From an uncultured Clostridia bacterium (lineage in GTDB: Bacteria; Bacillota; Clostridia; TANB77; CAG-508): a stretch of 64,000 nucleotides of DNA. Made by a program: the position numbers and the translations under genes. The stretch's first letter is position 1, and every line of letters starts with the position of its first letter. Shown one piece after another: positions 47,681 through 57,212 of the stretch. The stretch is from assembly GCA_944391745.1 (NCBI GenBank), contig CALXUS010000002.1:1-64000 (forward strand). Reading direction: 5' to 3'. Below the pieces are notes generated by a model. The model was not told where the DNA came from, made no database searches, and was given only the letters and a program-made list of their open reading frames with translations.

Positions 47681-48643
47681 ATGCAAAAACAATCTAGCAT
47701 ACGGTTCGCATGTATAGGAGATCTTGTAGCTGACTACTATTACTATGGTAATGTATTAACAAATGTAGATGGAGGTAGATCAAAATTTAATGATTTGGCA
47801 AACTTGGGCAAACTTGGAAATGAATGTGTTACATTCTCTACGTGTAGTAATTCTCAAATAGGGGAAATGTTGTGTATTGGACTTCAACGGTGTAATGTTA
47901 ATACATCTTATGTTCAAAAATTAAATGTACCTAGCAGAATATATAATCTTTTAGCAAAAGGGAATGGAGAATATTTATGTACTAAAATTTGTCCTAAATG
48001 CGGAAGAACTACATGGTATGAAGAATCTTTTACAAAATATGATAAAGTGCATGATTTAATAAGAGACAATGACGTTTTTATTTTTGATTCAATTAAGCCA
48101 GAAGATTTAGAAAATATGTCTCAACTTATTTCAAATGATAAAGTGCTTGACTTAGGCAGTACAAGTTACTTATCAAAAATATCTTTTGAAAAATTAAAGA
48201 GCATATTGCAGAATGGATACGAAATTGTTCAAATCAATAAAAAAGTTGCACAATATTTAATTAAATGTTTTAAACTTAATGAACTTGGGCAATTAAAGAA
48301 AGTTATAAGATGCAAATTATTAATTATTACGTTGGGAAACGCTGGAGCATATTTTTTTACGGCAACTAATAATTATAAAAAAATTCTGGATTTTCCGTCT
48401 AATGAGGTCGATACTCTCGGAGCAGGTGATGCATTTTTCTCTACATTTATTGATGGATATTACAAAAATAATAAGGAAGTTAATCAAGATTTTATTGATT
48501 TTTATTTTGAACAGGCTACTAGGATTACTTCAAAAGTAGTTCAGTCTTTTGGAGGGAGGGGGCATCTATATTCGAAAATAAAAATTAAGGAAAAGAGCAA
48601 TACTTGTGTATGTCAAGATTTTGAAATTCAAAATGGGAGGTGA
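47681..48643 (+). CDS. PfkB-family carbohydrate kinase
   Basis: 320 residues. The PfkB signature DTLGAGDAFFSTF at 244-256 includes the anion hole GAGD and catalytic Asp 250; the N-terminus FACIGDLVADYYYYG holds the first family motif. An extra Cys cluster (ICPKCGRTTWYEESF, C104 and C107) in the lid region is unusual for this family. The product phosphorylates a sugar or nucleoside; substrate unknown. A 7-bp GC hairpin (GGGAGGT/ACCTCCC, 48635-48652) spans its stop codon. It opens the 47.6-52 kb block. Confidence 0.85.
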   Translation: MQKQSSIRFACIGDLVADYYYYGNVLTNVDGGRSKFNDLANLGKLGNECVTFSTCSNSQIGEMLCIGLQRCNVNTSYVQKLNVPSRIYNLLAKGNGEYLCTKICPKCGRTTWYEESFTKYDKVHDLIRDNDVFIFDSIKPEDLENMSQLISNDKVLDLGSTSYLSKISFEKLKSILQNGYEIVQINKKVAQYLIKCFKLNELGQLKKVIRCKLLIITLGNAGAYFFTATNNYKKILDFPSNEVDTLGAGDAFFSTFIDGYYKNNKEVNQDFIDFYFEQATRITSKVVQSFGGRGHLYSKIKIKEKSNTCVCQDFEIQNGR

Positions 48644-48652
48644 ATACCTCCC
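48635..48652 (+). promoter_or_regulatory. GC hairpin across the kinase stop codon
   Basis: GGGAGGT (48635-48641) pairs with ACCTCCC (48646-48652) around GAAT, overlapping TGA 48641. With no U-tract it is not a clear terminator; it may modulate translation or decay of the phosphatase gene that begins 21 bases later. Confidence 0.45.
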
Positions 48653-48672
48653 TTATCTTAAAAGGAGAAAAA

Positions 48673-49407
48673 ATGTATTATAGGTATAAAAATAAAGAAG
48701 TTTTAAAAGAATTGAAATCAGAATATCCTTTTTTACACAATGTAAATATTTATTTAACTAGACATGGAGAATCACAAGGAAATGTGATGCAAGATAAAGT
48801 AATAAATGAGCAAGCTAATATTTTGCCCGAAGAAAGGATTGCTGACTACAAATTAAATTTAACTTTAAAAGGAGAAAAACAAGCTAAAATACTAGGAAAA
48901 AATATTAATGAAATAATCACAAAAAATAATATGGATAAAGAAAAAATTTTAGTACTAGTTTCTCCGTATGAAAGGACTAGGAAAACATTTGAAATTGCAA
49001 ATGAAATAATAGGCTTTGATTTTAAAAAAATATTTGTGTTAAATTCATTAAGAGAGCAATCATTTGGGGCGTTTGATTTTGTAAGTAGGAAAAGGAAAAA
49101 ATCAGAATATCCAAGAGAATATTCTGAATATATAAGAAATGATTTACATTTTTTTAGGCAACAATATTTAGGAGAATCACCTGCAGATGTATGTGATAGA
49201 CTTTATCAAGTTTTATTTTTTATAAAAGAATATTTAGAAAAAAATTCTATAGAGAATATATTTATCTTTGGTCATGGATGTGCTAATAAATGTTTGATAA
49301 TGGATATTTTTAACTTACCTCCAGAATTCTATGATGATTTTCAAATGAATACTAATTGCTCAATTATATGCATAGAAAAAGGAATTTGGAGAGGGATTAT
49401 AGATTAA
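48673..49407 (+). CDS. Histidine phosphatase (phosphoglycerate-mutase-like)
   Basis: 244 residues from ATG 48673, where AAAGGAG lies 6 bases upstream; an in-frame ATG at 48640 sits inside the kinase gene and has no such site. The phosphohistidine motif is TRHGESQGN (R30, H31, G32). The second active-site region is SLREQSFGAFDF near 122-133 and the second His is FGHG near 199-202. The family includes mutases and sugar phosphatases. Its 3' end overlaps the convergent gene on the minus strand by 11 bases. Pairing with a PfkB-type kinase suggests action on the same sugar phosphate, which is inference. Confidence 0.85.
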   Translation: MYYRYKNKEVLKELKSEYPFLHNVNIYLTRHGESQGNVMQDKVINEQANILPEERIADYKLNLTLKGEKQAKILGKNINEIITKNNMDKEKILVLVSPYERTRKTFEIANEIIGFDFKKIFVLNSLREQSFGAFDFVSRKRKKSEYPREYSEYIRNDLHFFRQQYLGESPADVCDRLYQVLFFIKEYLEKNSIENIFIFGHGCANKCLIMDIFNLPPEFYDDFQMNTNCSIICIEKGIWRGIID

Positions 49408-49867
49408 GAAATAATTTGTAATAATATGAAATTGGCTTACTAGAGATAGCTTGGATAAAGTTATCAACACCTGAAATACTTAATACTTTTAATGTTCCTA
49501 CATCAAACTTAACAACTTCCCATAATTCCTTAGGAATTGTAATTTTATATTTATTAATCAAATAACTACTTAAAATATTATAATCTTTATAAATGTCTTT
49601 AGACCAATCTCTTACAATATTTTTATAAAAAAAATAATCAGTTATCAAATGGATAAAGTATCCTTTTTCAAAATCATTTTGATTAGGATATTGTTTGAAG
49701 AACATGTTAAAATCAGGAGATTTGCTACTTCCAAAGTGGGAATCAATTCCTTGTTTTTTTAGTAAATCTGGTATAATTGTACCTCTTATAAAAGATTGTT
49801 CATCTTTAATAGCATTACTATTTATATAATTTTGCGCAATAGATAAATGAATTAAATAACCTGGCAT
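49397..49867 (-). CDS. Possible zinc-dependent phospholipase C / S1-P1-like protein
   Basis: 156 residues. The N-terminus MPGYLIHLSIAQNYI, then GTIIPDLLKKQG, then FEKGYFIHLITDYFFYKNIV, matches the general plan of small zinc phospholipase C-like proteins in which spaced His and Asp residues bind zinc. No signal peptide is visible, so the location is uncertain. The Shine-Dalgarno is weak (AAAGGAAA about 15 bases away). It is convergent with and overlaps the phosphatase gene, and is divergent from the glycosyltransferase. Function tentative. Confidence 0.6.
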   Translation of the reverse strand: MPGYLIHLSIAQNYINSNAIKDEQSFIRGTIIPDLLKKQGIDSHFGSSKSPDFNMFFKQYPNQNDFEKGYFIHLITDYFFYKNIVRDWSKDIYKDYNILSSYLINKYKITIPKELWEVVKFDVGTLKVLSISGVDNFIQAISSKPISYYYKLFLNL

Positions 49868-49954
49868 AATAAATTATAATTTCCTTTCATGGAATATTAT
49901 AATACAAATAAAGATAATTTTCAAATATTGTATGATGTAGAGAGGAGTTTGAAA

Positions 49955-51127
49955 ATGGAAAGAGAAGAATTATTTAAAAAAATAGATTCAGTTATGAATG
50001 AAGCGTTTGAAAACATGGAAAAAAGTGAAGACTTAAAACAAGTATATAATAAAATAAGAAAAAATTTTAATGAAGATGCAGATCTTTTAAGAAAAATGCT
50101 AAAAGAAGAACTAGACAGATGTTATAAAACTATCGAAAACAAAAAAATAATTACTGATAAAGTAGAAGATAAATCCATAATAAGTGACTCAGATCAAGAA
50201 AAACATGATATATTTGTAATAATTCCAATATTTAATGCAACAGATGAACAAGCAGAGGAGTGCATTTATTCGGTTATGGATAATTTTCTTGGATTTGACT
50301 ATAAAATATTAATAATATCCAATAGAATATTGCATATATTTAATGAAGAAATTTTTAAAAATACATCGCATTATGTAGTTTATAAAAATTTATTTTCTTT
50401 ACCTGAAGCCTACAATGAATTAGTTGGTTATGCTAAAGAGTATCAAAAGGATAAAAATTCAATGATTTGTCTAATGGATGATGATGCATATATTTTCACT
50501 GGTCAAAACGAAAAAATAAAAAGAAATATAGATTTGTTAAAAAATGATAAATATATAGCAGTAAGTGGACATTATTATGATACATCTCCAACAAAAACAA
50601 ATTTTCAAAGAATGATTAATGTGAGTCATAAATATAAGTTTGTAAAAGAGTATAGAAAACCATATTGCCATGGTGGAGCTTGTTTTTTTATAAAAATAAT
50701 TAATTTTCCACATACAGGATTACCACTTAATGGCCTCGGAGGTATAAGTATTAATATTTTAGAAATTAATAATATAAGTAATGAAAGAAAGGAATGGTTT
50801 TTGTATAATAATCCAGAGCTTAAAGTCTTTCACCCTAGAAAAAGAAATTTGTTTGCGTGGATTACGACTTATTTATCTTATGAAATGGCTTGGGGGAGAT
50901 CATTAAGTAGATTAGATGAAAATAAAGAACGTATATGGAGACAAGAATTAAAAAAGGATTCAGATGCTAGGGTTAATGGACTTTATAAAAATTTAAGAAT
51001 TAAAAGTGAAAGAATTTATGTCTTAGGAAATATATATCTTACTAGGTATTTAAAACCTCTATTAAATAAAAATATACAATATGGTGATTTAAAAAAATAT
51101 AATGTAAGTACACATATAAATTTATAA
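49955..51127 (+). CDS. Family 2-like glycosyltransferase
   Basis: 390 residues from ATG 49955, with AGAGGAG (49941-49947) upstream; an in-frame ATG at 49889 lacks a ribosome site. Residues about 60-330 form a GT-A fold: DIFVIIPIFNATDEQAEEC near 85-103, the metal-binding MDDDAY near 175, and SGHYYDTSPT further on. The N-terminal 80 residues are a helical extension. The donor and acceptor are unknown. It is followed by a ParB-like gene after 14 bases, so they are probably co-transcribed. Confidence 0.85.
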   Translation: MEREELFKKIDSVMNEAFENMEKSEDLKQVYNKIRKNFNEDADLLRKMLKEELDRCYKTIENKKIITDKVEDKSIISDSDQEKHDIFVIIPIFNATDEQAEECIYSVMDNFLGFDYKILIISNRILHIFNEEIFKNTSHYVVYKNLFSLPEAYNELVGYAKEYQKDKNSMICLMDDDAYIFTGQNEKIKRNIDLLKNDKYIAVSGHYYDTSPTKTNFQRMINVSHKYKFVKEYRKPYCHGGACFFIKIINFPHTGLPLNGLGGISINILEINNISNERKEWFLYNNPELKVFHPRKRNLFAWITTYLSYEMAWGRSLSRLDENKERIWRQELKKDSDARVNGLYKNLRIKSERIYVLGNIYLTRYLKPLLNKNIQYGDLKKYNVSTHINL

Positions 51128-51141
51128 TAAGGTGATAAAAT

Positions 51142-51879
51142 ATGAAAGTTGTTTATAATAGAAAAAAATGCTCCTTTGATGTTGATGGGTCACAAATTAA
51201 AGAAATAGATTTTAATTTTATAAGTTGCAATTTATTTAGAGTACAAGAGGAATATGAATATTTAAAATTAAAAGGTGTAAAACCTATAAAAAAGGAATTA
51301 TTAAAAGATGATAATGGAAGAATATATATATATGCAAAAACAAATGATGGACATATATTTATAAAAATAAATGAATTTGAAAAATCTTTTTCGATTGATG
51401 AATTAGTAAAGCTTAATGATTTATTGTCAAAAAAAATAGATGAGGCGTATAATTTAAAATATGATATTAAAAATTTTGATCCAATATTTTTGTCTATTTT
51501 TTTATGGAAAAGACTACATAAAATAAAGGATATAATTGTAGAAGATGAATATATAGATAATTTATGTGTGCCAAAAGGAAAAAACGGTGTACAAAAGATA
51601 ACTGATACACCATATTATAAAACTTTGGAAGTGGGAAAAGAAATTGATATAAAATCAGTATTTAACTCAAACCATGTAGATGAAACTCATTATGAAAGAA
51701 TAATGAAAATTAAAAAGAGTATAGAAGATAATGGATATCCATATAAAAATCAATATATAATTGTTTATAATAATGAAAACAAAATTAGAGATGGACAACA
51801 TCGAGCATGTACATTAAAATACTTATATGGAAATATAAAGGTTCCAATTATGAGAATTATATTAGAAAATAATAGTTGA
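51142..51879 (+). CDS. Protein with C-terminal ParB/sulfiredoxin-like domain
   Basis: 245 residues. The C-terminal motif IRDGQHRACTLKYLYG (D217 G Q H220 R221) is the ParB/sulfiredoxin nucleotide-binding hallmark; the linked SYVDNGYPY-type helix precedes it at about 195. The N-terminal 150 residues are of unknown type and show no DNA-binding helix-turn-helix. Such proteins occur in polysaccharide loci and do not imply plasmid partition. The final TGA is followed directly by palindromic element copy 4. Confidence 0.75.
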   Translation: MKVVYNRKKCSFDVDGSQIKEIDFNFISCNLFRVQEEYEYLKLKGVKPIKKELLKDDNGRIYIYAKTNDGHIFIKINEFEKSFSIDELVKLNDLLSKKIDEAYNLKYDIKNFDPIFLSIFLWKRLHKIKDIIVEDEYIDNLCVPKGKNGVQKITDTPYYKTLEVGKEIDIKSVFNSNHVDETHYERIMKIKKSIEDNGYPYKNQYIIVYNNENKIRDGQHRACTLKYLYGNIKVPIMRIILENNS

Positions 51880-51976
51880 TGAATTTGGGGCTGTTTTTGG
51901 GGACACCTTCCAAAAACAGCTAGATGAATATTGATGAATTTGAGGGATACGGCCTGTTTTAGGTACGTGTCCCTTA
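51877..51976. repeat. GGGGACACCTTCC family, copy 4, starting at the ParB-like stop codon
   Basis: It begins with TGATGAATTTGGGG at 51877, the same 14 bases that begin copy 1, again using the TGA as a gene's stop. Inside, GCTGTTTTTGG (51890-51900) pairs with CCAAAAACAGC (51910-51920). A second unit begins TGATGAATTTGAGGG near 51932; its hairpin AGGGATACG/CGTGTCCCT is a diverged core. The remainder to 52016 holds nothing I can name. Confidence 0.9.
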
Positions 51977-52016
51977 AAACATCTATTGAAAAATTGATAA
52001 TTGATATAGTAATAAG

Positions 52017-52045
52017 TTGAAATTTACATAAATATTTGCTATAAT
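52017..52045 (+). promoter_or_regulatory. Sigma-A promoter of the DEIH-box helicase
   Basis: TTGAAA (52017-52022) and a perfect TATAAT (52040-52045), spacer 17 bp, about 75 bases before ATG 52122 and its AAGGAGGA site. Confidence 0.85.
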
Positions 52046-52121
52046 AAAAAAAGCACATTGAAAATTTTATAAATCTCTTTCATTGTTTCTAAAATTAGCA
52101 TAATTTAAGGAGGACGTTATC

Positions 52122-54758
52122 ATGTTGACAGTGCAAAATTACCGTGAAGAGATTGTTAATTCTGTTTTGAACAATAGAGTTACAATTGTAACAGCAGAAA
52201 CAGGATCTGGCAAATCCACACAAATCCCTCAATACTTGACAAAGTACTTTAAGCAAATCATCGTAACTGAACCTCGGAGAATGGCGGCAAAAACGCTTGC
52301 TATTCGGGTTTCTGAAGAGATGGGAACAAAACTTGGTGAGGAGGTTGGATATAGGACAGCTTATGACCGGTGTGCATCTCCGGAAAGTAAAATAGTTTAT
52401 TGTACAGATGGGTTACAACTTGTGCGTTCGCTTCTTGGGAGCGATGACACAAGAAGTACTCTTCTTGTGATAGACGAAATTCATGAATGGAACAACAATC
52501 AGGAGCAACTGATTGCTTGGACTAAGCTGAAGAACGTAAGCACTCTTATAATGAGTGCTACAATGGATGTGAAGAGCTTAATGGAATATTATAAAGATTC
52601 TGTTAATGCAATTTACGTTCCAGGTAGTCAATTTCATGTAGAAATGGAGGAAAGAGGAAGTTCGGAGTTTATCAATGCTATTAAAGAGAATATTTCTGAA
52701 GGAAAGAATATTTTGGTGTTCCTTCCTGGCAAAAAAGAAATATTTATGACGATTGATGAACTCAACGGCGAAAATGCTATTGTGCTCCCCCTTCATGGCG
52801 AAATGGATTGGGAGGAACAAAGCAAATGTTTTGCTCAATATGACTTGCCGAAAGTGATTTGCGCAACTAATGTTGCTCAAACTTCGATTACTATTCCTGA
52901 TATCGATGTGGTTGTTGATCTTGGACTGGCCAGAATTTCTGACGTAAGAGATGGGATTCAGGGCTTGTTCCTTAGAAATATCAGTCAAGCTGATATTAAG
53001 CAAAGAGCAGGTAGAGCTGGCAGAACGAAGGATGGCAAATACATTTTGTGCTCTGATAAGCCGATTTCTCAAAGAGAAGAATATCAGAAACCGGAAATTG
53101 AGAGGAGCCTTTTGGAAAGAGTCGTTCTTCAGTTTGCCAACATTGGGCTCGATGCAGAGGTGGTGGAATTTTTTCATCAGCCTCCTAAGGAAGAAATCGT
53201 TCGCGCTAAGAAAGAGTTAATTAACCTTGGCGCTATGGACGATAAGAACAACGTTACTGCTATCGGCAAAGAGATGGCAAAGCTTCCTCTTAATGCACAG
53301 TCGGCTCGGATGATTGTTGAAGCTGAAAAACTGGGCGTTACCGAGGATGTGATTAAAATCGCATCTATTGTTGAAATTGGTGGCTTACTGCTGAAAAATC
53401 AAAGATACTTTTGCTATACAAGCGAAAGTAGAAGTGATTTGTTGGCTGAACTGGACGTGTGGGACAAAGTAAATAGTCAGGAAGAATTTGATTTTGAAAA
53501 AGGAGGCATTAATAAAAAGAACTTTTTCAAAATTAAAGAGCACATTCAGTTGGTAATGAATGCCATAGACGGTATTGTCACCTTGAACTCTTCTGGTAGT
53601 AGGGAGGATGTTCTTAAAGCTTGTTTGAGTGGTTTGGCTACCCATATTTATTCAAGACATTGGAATTGTTTTGTCGACAATAACTGGGACGAGAGAAAAC
53701 TCGATCGTAAATCTTGTGTTGAGATGTTCAGCTCTGACTTCTTGATTGGGATTCCCAAAACGATTGAATTTAAGAATCGGTTCGGTTATTTGTCCAAAAT
53801 GGACCTAATTACATTTGCAACTGCGGTTGATGGTGATACTGCTTTGAAAATTGTTCCGAAGAGCTACATTTCAAAAGAAATAGTAGAAGAGTATTCCGAA
53901 AACGAAGATGCAGTTGTGAAGAGAGTAATTACTAAAGTCTTGGATAAGGCTGTTAAGGAAGAACGTATCGTTGATTATGATAATCCGCGGTATGATAGCC
54001 TTAAACGGCAGTATGAAGAGATGAAAAAATGGAGAGAATCTTGGATGGGAAGAGAAGCTTTTGAACAAAGCTATAATTCGAATAAGCTTTCCAGACAAGA
54101 AGAAGTCCGCGTAAATGGAAAGTTGTATTCTGTGAACTACGAAAGCGGTGAACCTTATATTACCATTTATAACAGCGGTGAGCTGTTTGAAATTAATGAT
54201 GAGAATATTACTTTGCACGACGGAACTGTTGTTACTGTAAAGTGTGCAGGAAAGTCTAGTAAGAGTGTTAGCTCTCTGAAAAAGATGGTAAAAGAATATG
54301 TTTCCGTTATCGTAAGAAAAAAGAATAGAGATCGGCTTAACGCAAAGGTAGTTAACTCTATTCAGAATATTGACAGCGTTAAAGGAGAGCTGGGAAAGCT
54401 AACCTTTAACGGTATCATGTTTGGATATTCCGGAATCAACGTTGAAGGTTATGGCTGTTTAAAGGTTCGCAAAGATGGTCAAATCGTTTTGGACATCGTT
54501 AGCGATGAAGAAATGGCTAAAGCGCAGACGAATGAGGCACTGAAAAATCTTGCTATGAAAAAGCTGAAAAAGGATTATGTTGATTCTAAATTCAGCCATC
54601 AAACTGGCAAGAAAAAGAAAGTCTTGACTTCGAAAGAAGAAACAGTGAGAGAGGATTTTTGGCATCTGGCTACAGATGTCATTGCCTCGATTAATGTTGA
54701 AAACGTAGGCGAAAGCCTGCAGTTTATTCAAGACTATTATGTAGAGCTTATGGGTTAA
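52122..54758 (+). CDS. HrpA/HrpB-like DEIH-box ATP-dependent RNA helicase
   Basis: 878 residues. Superfamily 2 motifs: AETGSGKST at 25-33, TEPRRMAAKTLA near 49-60, the Walker B DEIH at 118-121 (most family members have DEAH), SATM near 147, and RAGRAGRTKDGKYI near 295. The family's winged-helix, ratchet and C-terminal OB-type regions follow to about 700. The last 150 residues are unusual for HrpA. Base use differs clearly: CTG, CTT, CCG, CGG, AAG and GAG codons are much more frequent than in neighbours, which suggests acquisition from another host or phage. Bounded by its own promoter and terminator. Substrate RNA unknown. Confidence 0.88.
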   Translation: MLTVQNYREEIVNSVLNNRVTIVTAETGSGKSTQIPQYLTKYFKQIIVTEPRRMAAKTLAIRVSEEMGTKLGEEVGYRTAYDRCASPESKIVYCTDGLQLVRSLLGSDDTRSTLLVIDEIHEWNNNQEQLIAWTKLKNVSTLIMSATMDVKSLMEYYKDSVNAIYVPGSQFHVEMEERGSSEFINAIKENISEGKNILVFLPGKKEIFMTIDELNGENAIVLPLHGEMDWEEQSKCFAQYDLPKVICATNVAQTSITIPDIDVVVDLGLARISDVRDGIQGLFLRNISQADIKQRAGRAGRTKDGKYILCSDKPISQREEYQKPEIERSLLERVVLQFANIGLDAEVVEFFHQPPKEEIVRAKKELINLGAMDDKNNVTAIGKEMAKLPLNAQSARMIVEAEKLGVTEDVIKIASIVEIGGLLLKNQRYFCYTSESRSDLLAELDVWDKVNSQEEFDFEKGGINKKNFFKIKEHIQLVMNAIDGIVTLNSSGSREDVLKACLSGLATHIYSRHWNCFVDNNWDERKLDRKSCVEMFSSDFLIGIPKTIEFKNRFGYLSKMDLITFATAVDGDTALKIVPKSYISKEIVEEYSENEDAVVKRVITKVLDKAVKEERIVDYDNPRYDSLKRQYEEMKKWRESWMGREAFEQSYNSNKLSRQEEVRVNGKLYSVNYESGEPYITIYNSGELFEINDENITLHDGTVVTVKCAGKSSKSVSSLKKMVKEYVSVIVRKKNRDRLNAKVVNSIQNIDSVKGELGKLTFNGIMFGYSGINVEGYGCLKVRKDGQIVLDIVSDEEMAKAQTNEALKNLAMKKLKKDYVDSKFSHQTGKKKKVLTSKEETVREDFWHLATDVIASINVENVGESLQFIQDYYVELMG

Positions 54759-54778
54759 AAGAAAGAGAGGCGATAAGA

Positions 54779-54820
54779 AAACTAGTTCCTTTAACAATTG
54801 TTATAGGAACTAGTTTTTTT
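54779..54820 (+). terminator. Terminator after the helicase
   Basis: A 12-bp stem AAACTAGTTCCT (54779-54790) with AGGAACTAGTTT (54805-54816), an inner palindrome TAACAATTGTTA in the loop, and a T8 tail. Confidence 0.93.
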
Positions 54821-54853
54821 TAGTAATAAAATAGTAATAAATCTTTAAATTAC

Positions 54854-54882
54854 TTGATTTATCAAGCAATTTATTGTAAACT
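54854..54882 (+). promoter_or_regulatory. Likely sigma-A promoter of queA-tgt
   Basis: TTGATT (54854-54859) and TAAACT (54877-54882) with a 17-bp spacer. The transcript would include palindromic copy 5 as part of its leader before queA at 55049. Confidence 0.6.
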
Positions 54883-54915
54883 ATATAAGTAAATGTTGAA
54901 TCGGAAAGAGGATTT

Positions 54916-55024
54916 TGAAGATGTTTTTAGGGATGTTTTTGGGGACACATCCCAAAAACATCTAAAAATAAAAATACAATAAGCTGTTTTTGGAAGGTGT
55001 CCCCAAAAACATCCTTCCAAAAAA
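54916..55024. repeat. GGGGACACCTTCC family, copy 5, upstream of queA
   Basis: Outer arms of 18 bp (54931-54948 and 54997-55014) are perfect reverse complements carrying GGATGTTTTTGGGG and GTGTCCCC. A nested smaller hairpin (GATGTTTTTGGG with CCCAAAAACATC) lies within 54932-54962. It would form in the leader RNA just before the queA ribosome site. Confidence 0.92.
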
Positions 55025-55048
55025 GCAAAAAAGAAAGAAGGCTTTTTA

Positions 55049-56074
55049 ATGGAATTAAAAGAATTTGATTATTATTTACCAGAGGAGTTAATTGCACAAG
55101 TACCAATAAAAAATAGAGATGAATCAAGATTAATGGTGCTTAATAGAAAAAATCAAACAATAGAGCATAAAATTTTTAAAGATATAATTGATTATTTAGA
55201 ACCAGGTGATTGCTTAGTAAGAAATAATACAAAAGTTATACCAGCAAGACTTTATGGTAAAAAAGAAACTGGAGCAAATGTAGAATTTGTACTTCTTAAA
55301 AATATTGAAGGTGATATTTGGGAGGCTATGGTAAGACCAGGTAATAAGCTTCATGTAGGAGCAAAAGTTATATTTGGTGATGGACTTTTAAAAGCAGAAA
55401 TACTTGAAACTTTACCAGATGGAACAAGGAAAGTTAAATTTACCTATGACGGAATATTTAATGAAATACTTGACCAAATAGGACTTATGCCACTTCCACC
55501 ATATATTCACGAGAGTTTAAAAGATAATGATAGATATCAAACTGTTTATGCAAAATATGAAGGTTCAGCAGCAGCTCCTACAGCTGGTTTGCATTTTACA
55601 CCAGAATTACTACAAAAAATAGAAGAAAAAGGAATAAAAATAGCAAATGTAACACTTCATGTTGGAATAGGAACATTTAGACCAGTAAAAGAGAAAAATA
55701 TTGAAGACCACCACATGCATACAGAGCATTATTATATAAAACAGGAAGATGCCGATAAAATAAATGAAACAAAAAAATCTGGGAAAAGAGTTATTTCAGT
55801 CGGCACAACTTCTTGTAGAACTCTAGAAACTGTGGCAGATGAAAAAACAGGTTTAGTTAAAGCATGTGAAGGAGATACAGGAATTTACATTTATCCGGGA
55901 TATAAATTTAAATGTATAGATGGACTGGTTACAAACTTCCATCTACCTGAATCAACATTGTTAATGCTTGTTTCAGCTTTAGCTGGAAAAGATTATATTA
56001 TGAAAGCATACAATGAAGCAGTAAAAGAAAAATATAGATTTTTTAGTTTTGGAGATGCAATGTTAATATTATAG
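55049..56074 (+). CDS. queA: S-adenosylmethionine:tRNA ribosyltransferase-isomerase QueA
   Basis: 341 residues. It makes epoxyqueuosine by transferring the ribosyl part of SAM to preQ1 on tRNA. Family signatures: [11 protein letters not shown]-type start, DESRLMVL near 27-34, GGYG-like turns, [11 protein letters not shown] near 210, HTEHYYI near 226, and [13 protein letters not shown] near 315. AAAGAAGG precedes the ATG. Next to tgt after 9 bases, as is conserved. No preQ1 riboswitch is seen. Confidence 0.96.
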   Translation: MELKEFDYYLPEELIAQVPIKNRDESRLMVLNRKNQTIEHKIFKDIIDYLEPGDCLVRNNTKVIPARLYGKKETGANVEFVLLKNIEGDIWEAMVRPGNKLHVGAKVIFGDGLLKAEILETLPDGTRKVKFTYDGIFNEILDQIGLMPLPPYIHESLKDNDRYQTVYAKYEGSAAAPTAGLHFTPELLQKIEEKGIKIANVTLHVGIGTFRPVKEKNIEDHHMHTEHYYIKQEDADKINETKKSGKRVISVGTTSCRTLETVADEKTGLVKACEGDTGIYIYPGYKFKCIDGLVTNFHLPESTLLMLVSALAGKDYIMKAYNEAVKEKYRFFSFGDAMLIL

Positions 56075-57211
<1,137 letters not shown>

Positions 57212-57212
57212 T

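Noticed and set aside
49889-49954. Upstream ATG for the glycosyltransferase
   Set aside because: The AGAGGAG site is placed before ATG 49955, and no site precedes 49889.
54927-55127. Minus-strand frame over copy 5 and the queA start
   Set aside because: It follows the palindrome and crosses the queA coding region; low complexity and no ribosome site.
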